The notes under the pieces: generated by a model
Told to the model about the DNA's origin: nothing
The model's input: the letters and a program-made list of their open reading frames with translations, nothing else
The model's database searches: none
Made by a program: the position numbers and the translations under genes
Shown here: positions 23,532 to 34,910 of the stretch, one piece after another
Numbering within the stretch: position 1 is the first letter of the stretch
Layout of the letters: each line of letters begins with the position of its first letter
DNA from: Poronia punctata
Taxonomy: Eukaryota > Ascomycota > Sordariomycetes > Xylariales > Xylariaceae
Assembly: GCA_022579005.1 (NCBI GenBank)
Contig: MU401678.1
Coordinates: 1-58,756 of the forward strand
Direction of reading: 5' to 3'
Length of the DNA: 58,756 bases

Positions 23532-23690
23532 ATTATAAAGCGTTGCTTAGATTTTTTTTGCTAGCATTATATTTATACTATAAAAAAGGTTACTATAGCT
23601 TTTGCTTATAGTTTTTAAAATATTTTACAATACTAATTTGTAAAGCAAGCCTAAGTAGCTATAAGTTAGTAAGGCTAAAAATAAAGTTTT
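23532..23690 (+). repeat. third full copy of conserved-peptide repeat
   Basis: About 160 bp matching 20,341-20,500 and 23,225-23,390. The translation is KRCLDFFC, stop, HYIYTIKKVTIAFAYSF, stop, NILQY, stop, FVKQA. Position for position it keeps HxIY, KV, AF, YSF, ILQ and KQA. It is followed by a hairpin, as in the 23,225 copy. Confidence 0.6.
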
Positions 23691-23722
23691 TAATGCTAAC
23701 AAGTTTATTTTTATATACAAAC

Positions 23723-23763
23723 TTAAAATAAAATAGTTAAGACTTTTAACTATTTTATTTTAA
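23723..23763. repeat. 18-bp inverted repeat
   Basis: Arms 23,723-23,740 and 23,746-23,763 around the loop GACTT. The stem is TTAAAATAAAATAGTTAA. Compared with the 23,410 hairpin, the A/T at the stem position beside GTTAA is changed on both arms, so pairing is kept. Confidence 0.85.
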
Positions 23764-23784
23764 AAAATACGCTAGCTAAACAAT

Positions 23785-23815
23785 ATAAAAAAGTTAAAAA
23801 CTTTAACTTTTTTAT
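23785..23815. repeat. 14-bp inverted repeat
   Basis: Arms 23,785-23,798 and 23,802-23,815 around the loop AAC, with the stem ATAAAAAAGTTAAA, the same core as the 23,410 hairpin. A fourth, imperfect relative lies near 23,956-23,990 (AAATAAAAAAGCAAG against its reverse). Confidence 0.85.
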
Positions 23816-23990
23816 TTTAATAAAAACAATATTTAAACTAAATTTAGCGTTAAATATTATAGTTTATATATATACTACATTATCTAAGTATTTAAACACT
23901 TAACATTAGTATAACTTTTATAATACTAATAATATTGTTTTTATAAACAAATATTAAATAAAAAAGCAAGAACTTTTACTTTTTTTATTT

Positions 23991-24430
23991 TAAAAAGCAT
24001 AGCAGTTAATAAATACACTTTTTGCTTTACGTCGTATAAAAACATTAATACTTTATTATAAAGCTGCGCTTTAATATTTGCTACGTTAAACCTTATATTA
24101 AAATTTATACAGTCTAAGTATATTTCAAATCTAGTTTAACGCTTTTAATATTGTTTTTATAAACAAGCTTACTAAAAAAGCATATTTATGCTATAAAAAA
24201 GAAATAGTGTAAATAGCAATTATATTATATATAGAAAAAAATAATTTATAAGCAAAAAAAACCTTTTTTTTTAAAAACAGTTAAGCATAACCTTTTACAA
24301 ATATAAATAAATAGTAACAACAATGCCTTTTATATACGCTAAGCAAAAAGATGCTATATTTAATAAAAAGCCTTAACTAAATAAAAAACAGCCGTGCTTT
24401 TCTTTACTTAAACTTACTTAAAAAACTAAA
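23991..24430. other. spacer, nothing recognised
   Basis: AT-rich DNA between the hairpin cluster and the 5-kb duplication. No feature is recognised. Confidence 0.6.
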
Positions 24431-25140
24431 AAAAATAACTTATAATATATATTTAAAGTAAAGTAGTAAGTAAGTACTTAAGTATAAATATATATAAGTA
24501 CTTTATATATATTAAATAATAAAAATTAACGTTATATATATTTAAAGTAGTATATATATTAACATAGTAAAAAATTAACAATTAAATAAATTAAAACTTA
24601 CGTTTACTTACTTAATATGCTTTAAAAGCTAAAAGTTATTAAGTTTACTTATTTAAGCTATTTAAATACTCTAAGTACTTAATTAATCTAAGCTTTTTTT
24701 AGCTAAGCTACCTTTTACTTAATGCTTTTATAAAAAAAATAATAACTATAATATATATAGTTTTAAAGTTGCTAGTAAGTTTTTAGCGCAAATATATAGT
24801 ACTAGCAAATATTAAAATAACGCTAAGCAAATATAGCTAATAAAACTAATTACTTTATACTATTTTTTATAACTATTTTTATATAAGTATTATCTTTTTT
24901 AAATATGCAACTTAAAATAGTAAGTTTATACTAGTAGCTTATAAACTAAAAAACTTTATTAATATTTTTGCTTAAAATAAAATAGCGCTTAAGCAATATA
25001 TATAAACGCTTTTTTATAATATTATTATAGTTAAAACTGCTATATGTTAAACTAAGTTTAAAAAGCAAAAGCGCAAGCATATTTGCTTAAATATAACAAT
25101 TAAATATATTTATACTTGCCTTATAATTATAAAAAAAACT

Positions 25141-25320
25141 TAAACTAGTAAAAAGTAAAACGTTACAATTTTACAAAATAGTACTAAATATTAGTTAAGC
25201 AACTTAGCAAAAGCTAGCTAAAAAAAAAGCTAAACTAATAAAAAGCAAAGCATTATAATTTTATAAAATAATACTAAATATTAGTTAAAAAACTTAATAA
25301 AAGCTAAAAAATCTACATAT
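25141..25320. repeat. two 90-bp tandem units
   Basis: TAAACTA(G/A)TAAAAAG begins at 25,141 and again at 25,231, followed in both by AAAATAGTACTAAATATTAGTT in more or less mutated form. The same pair occurs at 38,139 and 38,229 in copy 2, so it predates the 5-kb duplication. Confidence 0.88.
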
Positions 25321-25533
25321 ACTATAAAAAATAAAAGTAAGCATAAGTTTAATTATATTACTACGTAGCACTAAAGTAACGTTTAATAGCTATAAATAAG
25401 CATACTAGTTAATATAACTAAATATAAATACTTATAAGTTTAAATAGCGCTAGCAAATAATTAGCACTTAATAGGTTATATTGCCTTTATGCTATAAACT
25501 TTTTTTAAAAACTATATTAGCTAATAGTTTTTT

Positions 25534-25728
25534 TTAATTATTAAATAATTTAAAAAAGCTGCTAAAAAAAAATGCTACAAACTTGTTTTTTAATAAATAA
25601 AAAGGTAGCGTTTTCTTTTTAGCATACACTAATTTAAAACTAATAATAATAATTAATTTTATAAACTTATTAAATATAAACAAGCTTAAAAGCAAACCTT
25701 TAAGGCTGCTGTTACTAAAAAATAAGAT
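25534..25728 (-). pseudogene. short conserved frame, copy 1
   Basis: Minus-strand frame without an in-frame ATG start here, ending at a stop at 25,534-25,536. It reads NSSLKGLLLSLFIFNKF, then FKLVYAKKKTLPFYLLKNKF, then FKLFNN, and matches the 64-residue frame at 38,532-38,726. It is rich in Phe, Leu, Ile and Lys. It may be a piece of a protein of an unknown element. Because it sits in a DNA duplication, conservation alone does not prove coding. Confidence 0.25.
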
Positions 25729-27119
25729 TTAATATTTTATATTATTAAAAAAAAGTAGGCCTAAATACACGCTAGCTTAAGCCCTCTAATTAAATACTAT
25801 TTAATACTTTTAAGCATTTAAATCTAGGTTTTAATATAATACTAAGTAGTTAACTATAAGTAAACCGTTTTTTATAAAAAATATATACGCTACTTTTATT
25901 ATATAATAACTATAAACTTAAAAAGAGTTTTATGCTAGTAATTATACTTAAACCTAATGTATAACAAAGCGCAGTTTACTAGCTTTTAATAACCTAATTA
26001 AGTTGCGTTAATAATAATAGTAGCGTTTGTTTATACTATTATTAGTACTTATTAAATTAACTTAGTAAGCAGTATTGTTATTTATATTATATATAGCAAG
26101 TATTTAGTAATTTATAGTGTTATTATATACTAAAAATATTAAAAACTATAAATTAGTTTAAAAAACATATTAAAAAATTATTATAGCATAGTATTATTTT
26201 TAGTTGCTTATAAGTATACTAGCATTTATAACTAAAGCTATAGTAACTAAAGCTATAAAATAAAGTTTATACTTAACTTTTAAGTCTTATAAATACTAAT
26301 TACAAAGAAAACAAGGGTTTAAAATAGCAATAGTAGCATAAAAGTAACTTGCTAACAAAAACAAGTTTAAAAAAATATTTTATAACTTTTATTTTTAAAG
26401 CGTATTAACGTTAACTTTATACTATTTAATATAAGAGCTTATTTAAAAAACATAGCTATTATATATTTTATTAAGCTGTTTTTTATAAAGAAAATCATTC
26501 TTTTTTTACTATTCTAATAAATTAAAAACTTTTAATATTTTTAATATATTAAAGCAAATATGTTATAAGTTTAAAATGTTAAAACCGCTAACAGCTTAAA
26601 TTTAATAGTTAAAAAAGCTTAGGGTATTATTAGCATTACGCTTAGCAGGTTAGGTGCTAGGTTTTTTTTTGTTTTTAAAAAACATTTTCTATATAATATC
26701 TAAGTGTTAGCTATATATAACTAATAAAAATAATAACAAGCAGTTAACTTATAATTAAATTTAATATTTTAAGTTAAAGTTAAGTATAGTACAAAGCAAC
26801 GCTTTTACTTTATATTTAAGTACTACAAAGTCTAGTTAGTTAGCATATAATAAAATTTATAATAGTAAAGAAATTAAACTTACTAAAAACAGCGTTTTTA
26901 AATATATGCTACTAGTATAAAAAAACAATACTTTAAGCATAGCAAAAGTAAAAAACAAAAAATGTATATAAATAATATAACCTAAAGTAAAAAAAAGTTA
27001 GTTTAAAAGAATTTAATACATAATAGCTAGCTTAAAATTATATATTTAGCTATACTATATAGCAAAATAAACATATACAAGTGCAATAAAAAAAGTATAT
27101 AGTAAAAAGTAACTAGACT

Positions 27120-28335
27120 ATAAAAAAAATAAAAGTAGTAAAAGCAAAAATACTTATACCTAGTAAAAAATCTACTAAGTAGCTGTTAGGCTAAAAAGTA
27201 TCCTTGTAAGGCAGCTTAGCATAAAAGCAAAAGTATAAAATAAAAAATATAAATAAAGCAAAGTTAATAAACTAAAAAAAAAATAAATATAATAAAAGCA
27301 AAAGTACTTATATTTAGTAAAAAATCTACTAAGTAGCTATTAGGCTAAAAAGTATTTTTATAAGACTGCTTAGTAAAAAAGCAAATGTATAAAATAAAAA
27401 ATATAAATAAAAAAAAGTAAACAAACTAAAAAAAAAATAAAAGCAGCAAAAAAAAAAATACTTTTACTTAGTAAAAAAATTACTAAGTAGTAGTTAAAAT
27501 AAAAAGTATTCTTATAGCGCAAGCTAGCAAAATAATAAAAGTATAAAATAAAAAATATATATAAAAAGAAGTAAATAAGTTAAAAAAAAGATAAAAGCAA
27601 CAAAAGCAAAAATACCTTTACTTAGTAAAAAATTTACTAAGTAGCTATTAAGCTAAAAAATATTTTTACAAGGCAGCCTAGCAAAAAAAAGTACCTTTAC
27701 TTAGTAAAAAATCTACTAAGTAGCTATTAAGCTAAAAAGTACTCTTATAAGCAGCTAGGCAAAAAAATAAAAGTATAAAATAAAAAATATAAATAAAGTA
27801 AAGTAAACAAACTAAAAAAAAAATAAAAGCAGCAAAAGTAAAAATACCTTTACTTAGTAAAAAAACTACTAAGTAGCTATTAAGCTAAAAAGTATTTTTA
27901 TAAAGCAGCTTAGTAAAAAAGCAAATATATAAAATAAAAAATATAAATAAAAAAAAGTAAATAAACTAAAAAAAAAATAAAAGCAACAAAAAAAAAAATA
28001 CTTTTACTTAGTAAAAAAACTACTAAGTAGCTATTAAGCTAAAAAGTTTTCTTATAAAGCAGCTTAGCATAAAAGCAAAAGTATAAAATAAAATATATAA
28101 ATAAAAAAAAGTAAATAAATTAAAAAAAAAATAAAAGCAGCAAAAGCAAAAATACTTTTACTTAGTAAAAAATCTACTAAGTAGCTATTAGGCTAAAAAG
28201 TATTTTTATAGCGTAGCTTAGTAAAATAGCAAAAGTAAAAAATAAAAAATATAAATAAAAAAAAGTAAACAAACTAAAAAAAAAATAAAAGCAGCAAAAG
28301 CAAAAATACTTCTACTTAGTAGGCAACCTAGTAAA
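27120..28335. repeat. 154-bp tandem array with a palindrome in each unit, copy 1
   Basis: The word TAGTAAAAAA(A/T) followed by TACTAAGTAG starts at 27,161, 27,315, 27,469, 27,623, 27,702, 27,855, 28,009 and 28,163, with a degenerate one at 28,318. The period is 154 bases, with one short unit of 79 bases between 27,623 and 27,702. Each unit holds an inverted repeat, ACTTAGTA against TACTAAGT, around a 7-8 base loop. Degenerate traces continue to about 28,620. The low-complexity frames on the minus strand here are not genes. Confidence 0.92.
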
Positions 28336-28619
28336 TAACTGCTAAAAAAAAAGTAATTATTATAGTAAAGCTTAATATAAAAGCAAAAGCTAAAAAAAAA
28401 AAAGTATAAATATTTAAAAGTAAACGTACTATAAAAAGTATATAAAAGCAAAAGCAACTAAAACTATACCTAATAAAAAAACTACAACATAGCTTAGCAG
28501 TAAAAAGTAATATAAATATAAATAAAGTAATAAGTATAAGCAGCAACAATAAAATAATAATTATAACACAACTTAGCAAAAAAAGGTAGTATAAAAATAA
28601 AAAGTAGTATAAGTATAAT

Positions 28620-29804
28620 ACTACTTAATACACTACTTTAAAAACATACTTTTTTTATAAAGCTAGTATTTTATTTTAACCTATATACTTAACTTTACTT
28701 TACCTTTATACGTTTATATAATATCCTCTTTTTTACAAAGTAATTCTTAAACTTTCTTTTATATTAAATACTAAAATATAAAACTATACTAGCATATATA
28801 TTTACAATAGTATAAAAAACTAGCATATACATAATAAGGCCTGCACTGCTAAATACTATAAATAAGTTAATTAATTCTATATAGCAATTATAATATTATT
28901 TTACTAAAAGTACGCAAAGCCTAATAACTTTATATATATACTTAATTTAACTAAAAAAATAGTATTATAGTAATTATAAGCAATACGTAAGCAAAGACTA
29001 GCAATATATATATAAGCTATACTATTATTGTTATTAAAATACTAAAAAGTTTTAAACTAAATTAAAAGTTGCTTGTTGCTAAAGCTAAGTACGTTTAAAA
29101 AAACAAAGCTAAATAATAAAAACTAGCACTAAAATATAAAGTAAAAATAAAATATAAAAAATATATTATATAAACCCTTTTAACAAAGCAAATAATTAAT
29201 AATATTAAAAATTACTAATTTAACTTTACTATTATTGCTAAGCTTAATAGTTTTAGTAAATAGCTTATTTTATTATTTTAACGTAAAAAAGTATAAAAAT
29301 AGCACTAAATAAAGCTTAACATTGCATACACTATACTAAACAACTTTATAATAAATTTACTAGTTAATCTTTATATATTTATAACTATTTTTAAAAACGC
29401 TAACAATAATAATTATAAAATTAAAAGTGTTAATTTTTTAAAACTAAAATCTAACTTGTTTACGTTAACTATAAACAAAGCACACTAAAAATAAAACAGT
29501 AGCAAAAACAATATATATTTATATACCCTATAAGCAAGCAAGCTAAGCATACACACAAATAAAGTCTATAAAATAGCTAAAAAAAAGCAAATAGTATTTA
29601 AATTAATTAACTATAAAATACTTAACTACTTTATATTATTAAAGCAAATTATATTAAAAATGCTGCATCTATTATAAAGTCAGTACTAAATTTGCTATAA
29701 ACAGTGCTATAATAAGTAAGTATAGCTAATAGTGCTAACTAAATAAGTACCTTGCTAACTATAAAAATTATAATTAGCAAATAAGTTTATTTTAGCGCTA
29801 TAAG
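28620..29804. other. right part of 5-kb duplication and adjoining DNA
   Basis: No gene recognised. The segment 28,830-29,100 matches 41,645-41,900 well, and the match weakens after about 29,500. Confidence 0.55.
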
Positions 29805-29930
29805 TAATATATACCTACTTATATAAAGTAGTAAGTACTTATATAAGGTAATAAATACTTATATATATAAAATAATAAGTACTTATATAAGCTAAGTAAT
29901 AAGTACTTACTTATATAAAATTATATATTT
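29805..29930. repeat. short degenerate tandem repeat
   Basis: About five repeats of a word like AATAAGTACTTATATAA with units of roughly 25-30 bases. Each word is itself partly palindromic (AGTACT, TTATATAA). Confidence 0.7.
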
Positions 29931-31230
29931 ACAAAAAAACATATTTATAAAGTTAATACTTATAATTTTTTAAAATTAACTAGCTAGGCTAAAGCAAAAT
30001 ATAATAGCTATTATAGCTAGTATACTTTTACTGCCTTTAATTTATATGCCTCCTTTACTTTCTTTGCCTTTATTAGCATTATTATATTTAACTTTAAAAG
30101 CTGCCTTTTTAATAGCTTGTTTTTTTTTAAAATCTTAGCAAGCCTTTTTAACTTTTTTTATATTAACTAAGCGTTTATAAATATTTGCTTTAATATATAA
30201 ATATTTAAAGCTTTATAGCTTTAAGCTATTAACATTTATATATTTTATAATTTTTATAATAAAAAATATAAAATAAATATTTTTAAAAAAAAGTATAACC
30301 TAGCTAATATAAATAGTAGCTTAAAAAACAGCTATAGCAAATTAGTATATAATTAATATATTTAGACTTTAGTATACTTACTTATAAATAAGCTTATAAG
30401 CATTTTTTTATATGCTTTTTTTAGCGCTTAAAAAGCAAATGCCTAAATATAAAAACCTTTTTAATTAACGCTATATATAACCTTTTTTATAAGCTTAGCA
30501 AAAAAAGCAAAAAGTATAGCTTGCTTTAAATAGCTTTAGCTTTGCTTTTTAAATATAGCAGTAAAAGTTTGCCTTGCTAAAAAATAATTAGTATATAAAT
30601 AAAAATAATAAAATTATATAAAATATACTTTTAGTTATAAGTAACTATTTTTGCTTTTTAAATACTTTAATATTTTCTATAATATTTACAAGTATTGCTT
30701 TTTATAATTTTAAGTTTAGTTTAAGTTTTTTATTTGCTATTTTTCTTTTTTTAGCATTTTTACAAAGTAGTATTGTTTTACTTATAAGTTATTTAACCTA
30801 CTTATTTAAATTAATATATTATATTATTTAACAAATATAAATACCTTATTTAAGTATACTTATACCTTTAAATTTAGCTAGTGCTGCTATATTTAACAAC
30901 TTTGCAAAAAGTTTAGCATTAGCAAGCTTAGATATATTAGTATATAATTAATATATAAAATATAGTCTACTTATTAAGGCTATCTTAGCTATAGTTTTTA
31001 GCTATATCTTTACTATAACTATATATATTAATAATATATATAATAACATATTAAAATTTAAAAAACTTAATTAAAATTAGGTATAGTAACCTAAGGTGTA
31101 TAAAAATATACGTACTTTGTTATCTACTTAAAATTATACTAGTAAAGTTGCTATATAAGTATAAGTAAGTATAAATTAGTTAGTGTAAGTAAGTATCTTA
31201 ATTAACTAAAATATACCTAGGTACTAAGAC

Positions 31231-31880
31231 ATACAGGGCCCACTTTAAATAATAAGGTCCACTTTTTCTAATTTATTTTTTAATATATAAATTAAATTTA
31301 AAAATTAGAGAATTATTAACAAAAAAATTCTAATAATTTATTATAAAAATAATTTATTTTTATAATTAATATATATAAGTATTTATTTTTTATTTTATTT
31401 TTTAAAGTATTAAAAGCATTTTTAAAACTATAAAAGAATATTATATAGGTTTATATTTAAATTTATATACTACTAAAATTATTATTTAAAAAAGCTTAAA
31501 AGGTTTTAAAAAAATTTAAAAAAAGTTATAAAAATTAAAGGAAATTATGTTATTTATAAGTACTAAAGTAAAATTAACTGCTTTATTTATATATAATATA
31601 TTAAGAATATTTATATTATATATTTAAAATAAAGTTAAAAATATATTACGTTATTTAGTAAAAACAGTACTGTTTTTATATAAACTATTAAATTATATAA
31701 AATAGTATTATTTTTATATAGTATAATATAGTATATATTTACTTATATTTTAAATATATACTATATTATATTAATATTATATAATCTTTAAATTATAAGT
31801 TTTTTACTTTTTTATATACTAAAAATTTAAAAGTAAACATTTTATATTATTTATTTTATATAATTTTTATTTCTATTTTT
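31231..31880. other. almost pure A/T block with a GC-rich left edge
   Basis: The left edge carries ACAGGGCCCACTTT and, 20 bases on, AAGGTCCACTTTTT, two similar words in DNA that is otherwise nearly free of G and C. Then come about 600 bp with very few G or C. The edge could be the terminal repeat of a Tc1/mariner-type element, but the matching inverted end was not found by eye. Confidence 0.45.
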
Positions 31881-32879
31881 TTACCTATACTTTTAAAAAA
31901 AGTAAAATCTGCTAACATAACTATAACGCGTTTTTTATATATAGCATATAAATTAGCACCTATTTTATAAGTAGTTAGTTTTTAAATAGCAAACTAATAG
32001 CGCTTATATTTATTTTATAAGTAAAGATTTTTATAATATAGGCTTTAGTAGCTTTTTAAAATATAGCAAGCGCTATAAATTAAATATAAAAAGCTAGATT
32101 ATATTTAAATATAATTTTTTAAATAACTTGCTAAAAAGGTAAACAAAAGATTAACAAATTATAGCTTTTTTAATACTTGCAAATTTTATAAAGCGCAGCT
32201 ACTTAATTTTGTTAGCGTTATACTATAATATACTAATCTTATACTAATTAATTACTTATTACTAAGTTTTTATTTACGCTTAAAAAAACAAACACTGCTC
32301 TTTACTACTTTAAATAGTTTTATTAATATGCTCTTTTTTTTTATATTACATGCCTTTACTTTGCTTTTTTTAGCAAGTTAAGTTAAAAATTTTTATAGCG
32401 CTTTAATTACAACTTACTAAGTTAATAAGTGCTTTTAAAGTTAGCTAAGCAAAAAAAAAAGCAAAAAAAAGCTAAAACTAGTTAAGCTATTTATATCTAT
32501 AAAACTATTTTTAAACATATTCTATACTATACTTTATATATTATAATAATAAAGCAGTAGCAATGTTTTTTTAATTACTTATAGTTAATAAGCGCAATTT
32601 ATTATAGCAACAATATTAATAAAACTATAATTGCTATTAAAATATAAAAACTAGCTATTTAACAGTGTTTAAAGTAAACAACTTAATAACAAGTTTAAAT
32701 TAAACAAAGGTTTTAAAGCTAGTAGCATTATAAAATATTGTTGCTATAAAAAAATATATAAAAAAAAACATATAAAAAAAAACATATAAAAAAAAAAACC
32801 AGGCTAGTAAGCAAAAAATTTATATATTTAAATATAATATATAAATACTATTTTCTATAAAGCCTAGGTTTTTTTAAAA

Positions 32880-34640
32880 TTAGTAGAATTTCTTTTTATT
32901 ATATAGTTTAAAATATTGCGCAGCAAGCAGACAAAATACTAATAATCAAGTATAAAGCCTATAGCAAAGTCTTGCGCTATCCTAAATTTTTAAAATTAAT
33001 AAGCACCAGCTTAATAAGCAAGCATATTTAGTCTACCTAAAAACTATAGTTTATATTAAAAAAAGCATTTAAAAAGTAATAACCTTAGTAAAAAAGTATA
33101 TATATTACTTAGCTATATACTAATTATATACTAATTATTTAATAAAACAAGTAAGTTACTCCCTTAGCAACCAGGCTTCTGCTTTACACGTAAACCAAAA
33201 GCAACCTATTATTTAATATAATCAAAAACCAACATTTTATTATATAGCAAAAAAACGTTGCCCTATATTAAAATTTACCTTTAAAAAAAGGTCTTTATAC
33301 CCTTTGCTTAAAATATTTTTAAAATATTATTACTTATTATTTAGCAAAATAAGTAGTAAGGTTACAAGTAAGCGTTACGCATAATATATAAACATTTCTA
33401 AACATGCAGATTTGCTATCTAAGTATATACGTACATTTTATTAATACTAACTAAATACCTTACTATATTTTAATTAATATTTAAAAATACAACTTTAAAA
33501 AAGCAAAACCTAACTTAAATACTATATTTACTATATTAAAACAATTTAAACTACATTACACTACTTAAACTTATATAACAAAAAATAATTTAAGCTTTAA
33601 AATTAAATATATTACTAAGCAACTTAGCAATACAACTAAAGCAATCACTTATTTAAGCTACTTTTCTTATATAATATAGCTAATATTAAAAGCGTTTTTA
33701 GCAAATTTAAACATTAACAATCTATACTAAACTATTATTTTAAGTAATTTTAGCAGCACAGTATACAAAGTACGTTTAAAAAATATACTAATTATATACT
33801 AATCTTTAATTTTTTAGCTAACAATAATAATTTTAAAGCCTAGCTACATATTTTAATAATAGTAGCAAGCATATAAAAAGATTTACTAGTATATAATTTT
33901 AGCTCTTACAATATAAAAAACCTAATATTTAATAACTACTTAAAATAGTTAATAATATTAAAACTAAGTAAAACTTTTATATTATAATGCTAAAACAAGC
34001 ATTACAGCTCTGCCCTACTATTATAAAGTTTATTAATATCTATACGCAAAAAAACAAGTATACGCTTATTTTTAAAATATAAAATCGTATTTAACTTATT
34101 ATTATAATATATTTAAGCTGTTTTAATACTTATAAAAAATATATAAAGCTAAGCAAAAGCTATATACAAAAACTAGCAAACTTAAATCATTATAAATACT
34201 TTCTATATAGTTATAATAATTAACTCCTACTTATAAACAACTAAAAATCTTAAAAACACATTTTTTAACAGTAAAAATACTATTATATACAGTAAGTATA
34301 TTTAAAAGCTAAAAGCAGCACTATAACTGCTAAATTTATTTCTAAGCTATAAAAGTAAAATTTCTAATATTAACAATTTTAGTAACATTAACAAATTAAT
34401 AAATAATAAACTAAATAACACTTAAAACCTTAGTATAATAAAACAAAAGTCCTATAAAAATAAAATATAGTTACTAATAAGCAAGTTGCAGCTAAAAAAT
34501 AATAATTTATTTAAGTTAAAAAAATATAGTACCTTGCCTTAAAAAAAAGTCTAAGCAGCGTTAAAACAAAACACTACTTAGTTTAGCTAATTAGTAAATA
34601 TGTTTAAATAAAAGTTAAGTAAAACTATACTAATTATATA
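32880..34640 (+). other. C-skewed, least mutated segment; possible gene remnant
   Basis: C clearly outnumbers G on this strand: at 33,481-33,600 I count 17 C and 2 G. Several of the rare surviving TCA and CCA words are here (TCA near 32,946, 33,221, 33,646 and 34,189; CCA near 33,006, 33,170 and 33,195). One plus frame from about 33,128 to 33,385 has a single stop in some 86 codons and includes SYSLSNQASALHVNQKQ and YYIAKKRCPILKFTFKK. Beyond that, stop density is ordinary. I cannot assign a family. It may be a decayed gene or an inserted segment that arrived late. Confidence 0.35.
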
Positions 34641-34659
34641 TAAATAACAATAAAGTACT

Positions 34660-34910
34660 ATATTATTAGTTAAAAAATTATATATTAAACTTTTATTATA
34701 AATAAAATTATAAATATTAAAGCACTTAAAATAAGTTTATATATATAATTATATTTAAAATTTAATTTATATATAGCTATATATATATATTTAAATTTAT
34801 AAAGTTTTAATAATATTTATATAATTTAATATAATATATATAGTATATATATTTATATATAATATTATTATATAATATTATTAAAATACTATTATTTTAT
34901 ATATAATAGT
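34660..34910. other. second almost pure A/T block
   Basis: About 250 bp of A and T with only scattered G or C, with many ATATAT and TTTAAATTTAT words. Nothing is coded here. Confidence 0.7.

Larger units (their letters stand above)
24430..29620. repeat. 5-kb segmental duplication, copy 1
   Basis: Matches 37,440-42,420 in the same orientation over about 5.2 kb, from ATAATATATATTTAAAGTAAAG at the left to about 29,620 at the right, where the match fades. Inside, in the same order in both copies, are a two-unit 90-bp repeat, a short conserved minus-strand frame, a 154-bp array and a segment with GCTAAATACTATAA. Differences are mainly C/T and G/A plus a different number of array units. It is too long for an LTR, and no transposase or polymerase is recognised in it. 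Confidence 0.9.

Noticed and set aside
27120..28335. CRISPR-like array
   Set aside because: Units are contiguous 154-bp tandem copies without unique spacers, in a eukaryotic subtelomere.
28218..28579. Two overlapping Phe/Leu/Tyr-rich frames on the minus strand
   Set aside because: They read through the low-complexity tail of the 154-bp array in different frames, which is what A-rich repeats give on the opposite strand.
33128..34650. A 500-codon protein if every TAA/TAG is read as Gln
   Set aside because: Reading stops as Gln opens any frame in this DNA. Beyond the first 86 codons the stop density is about that expected by chance.
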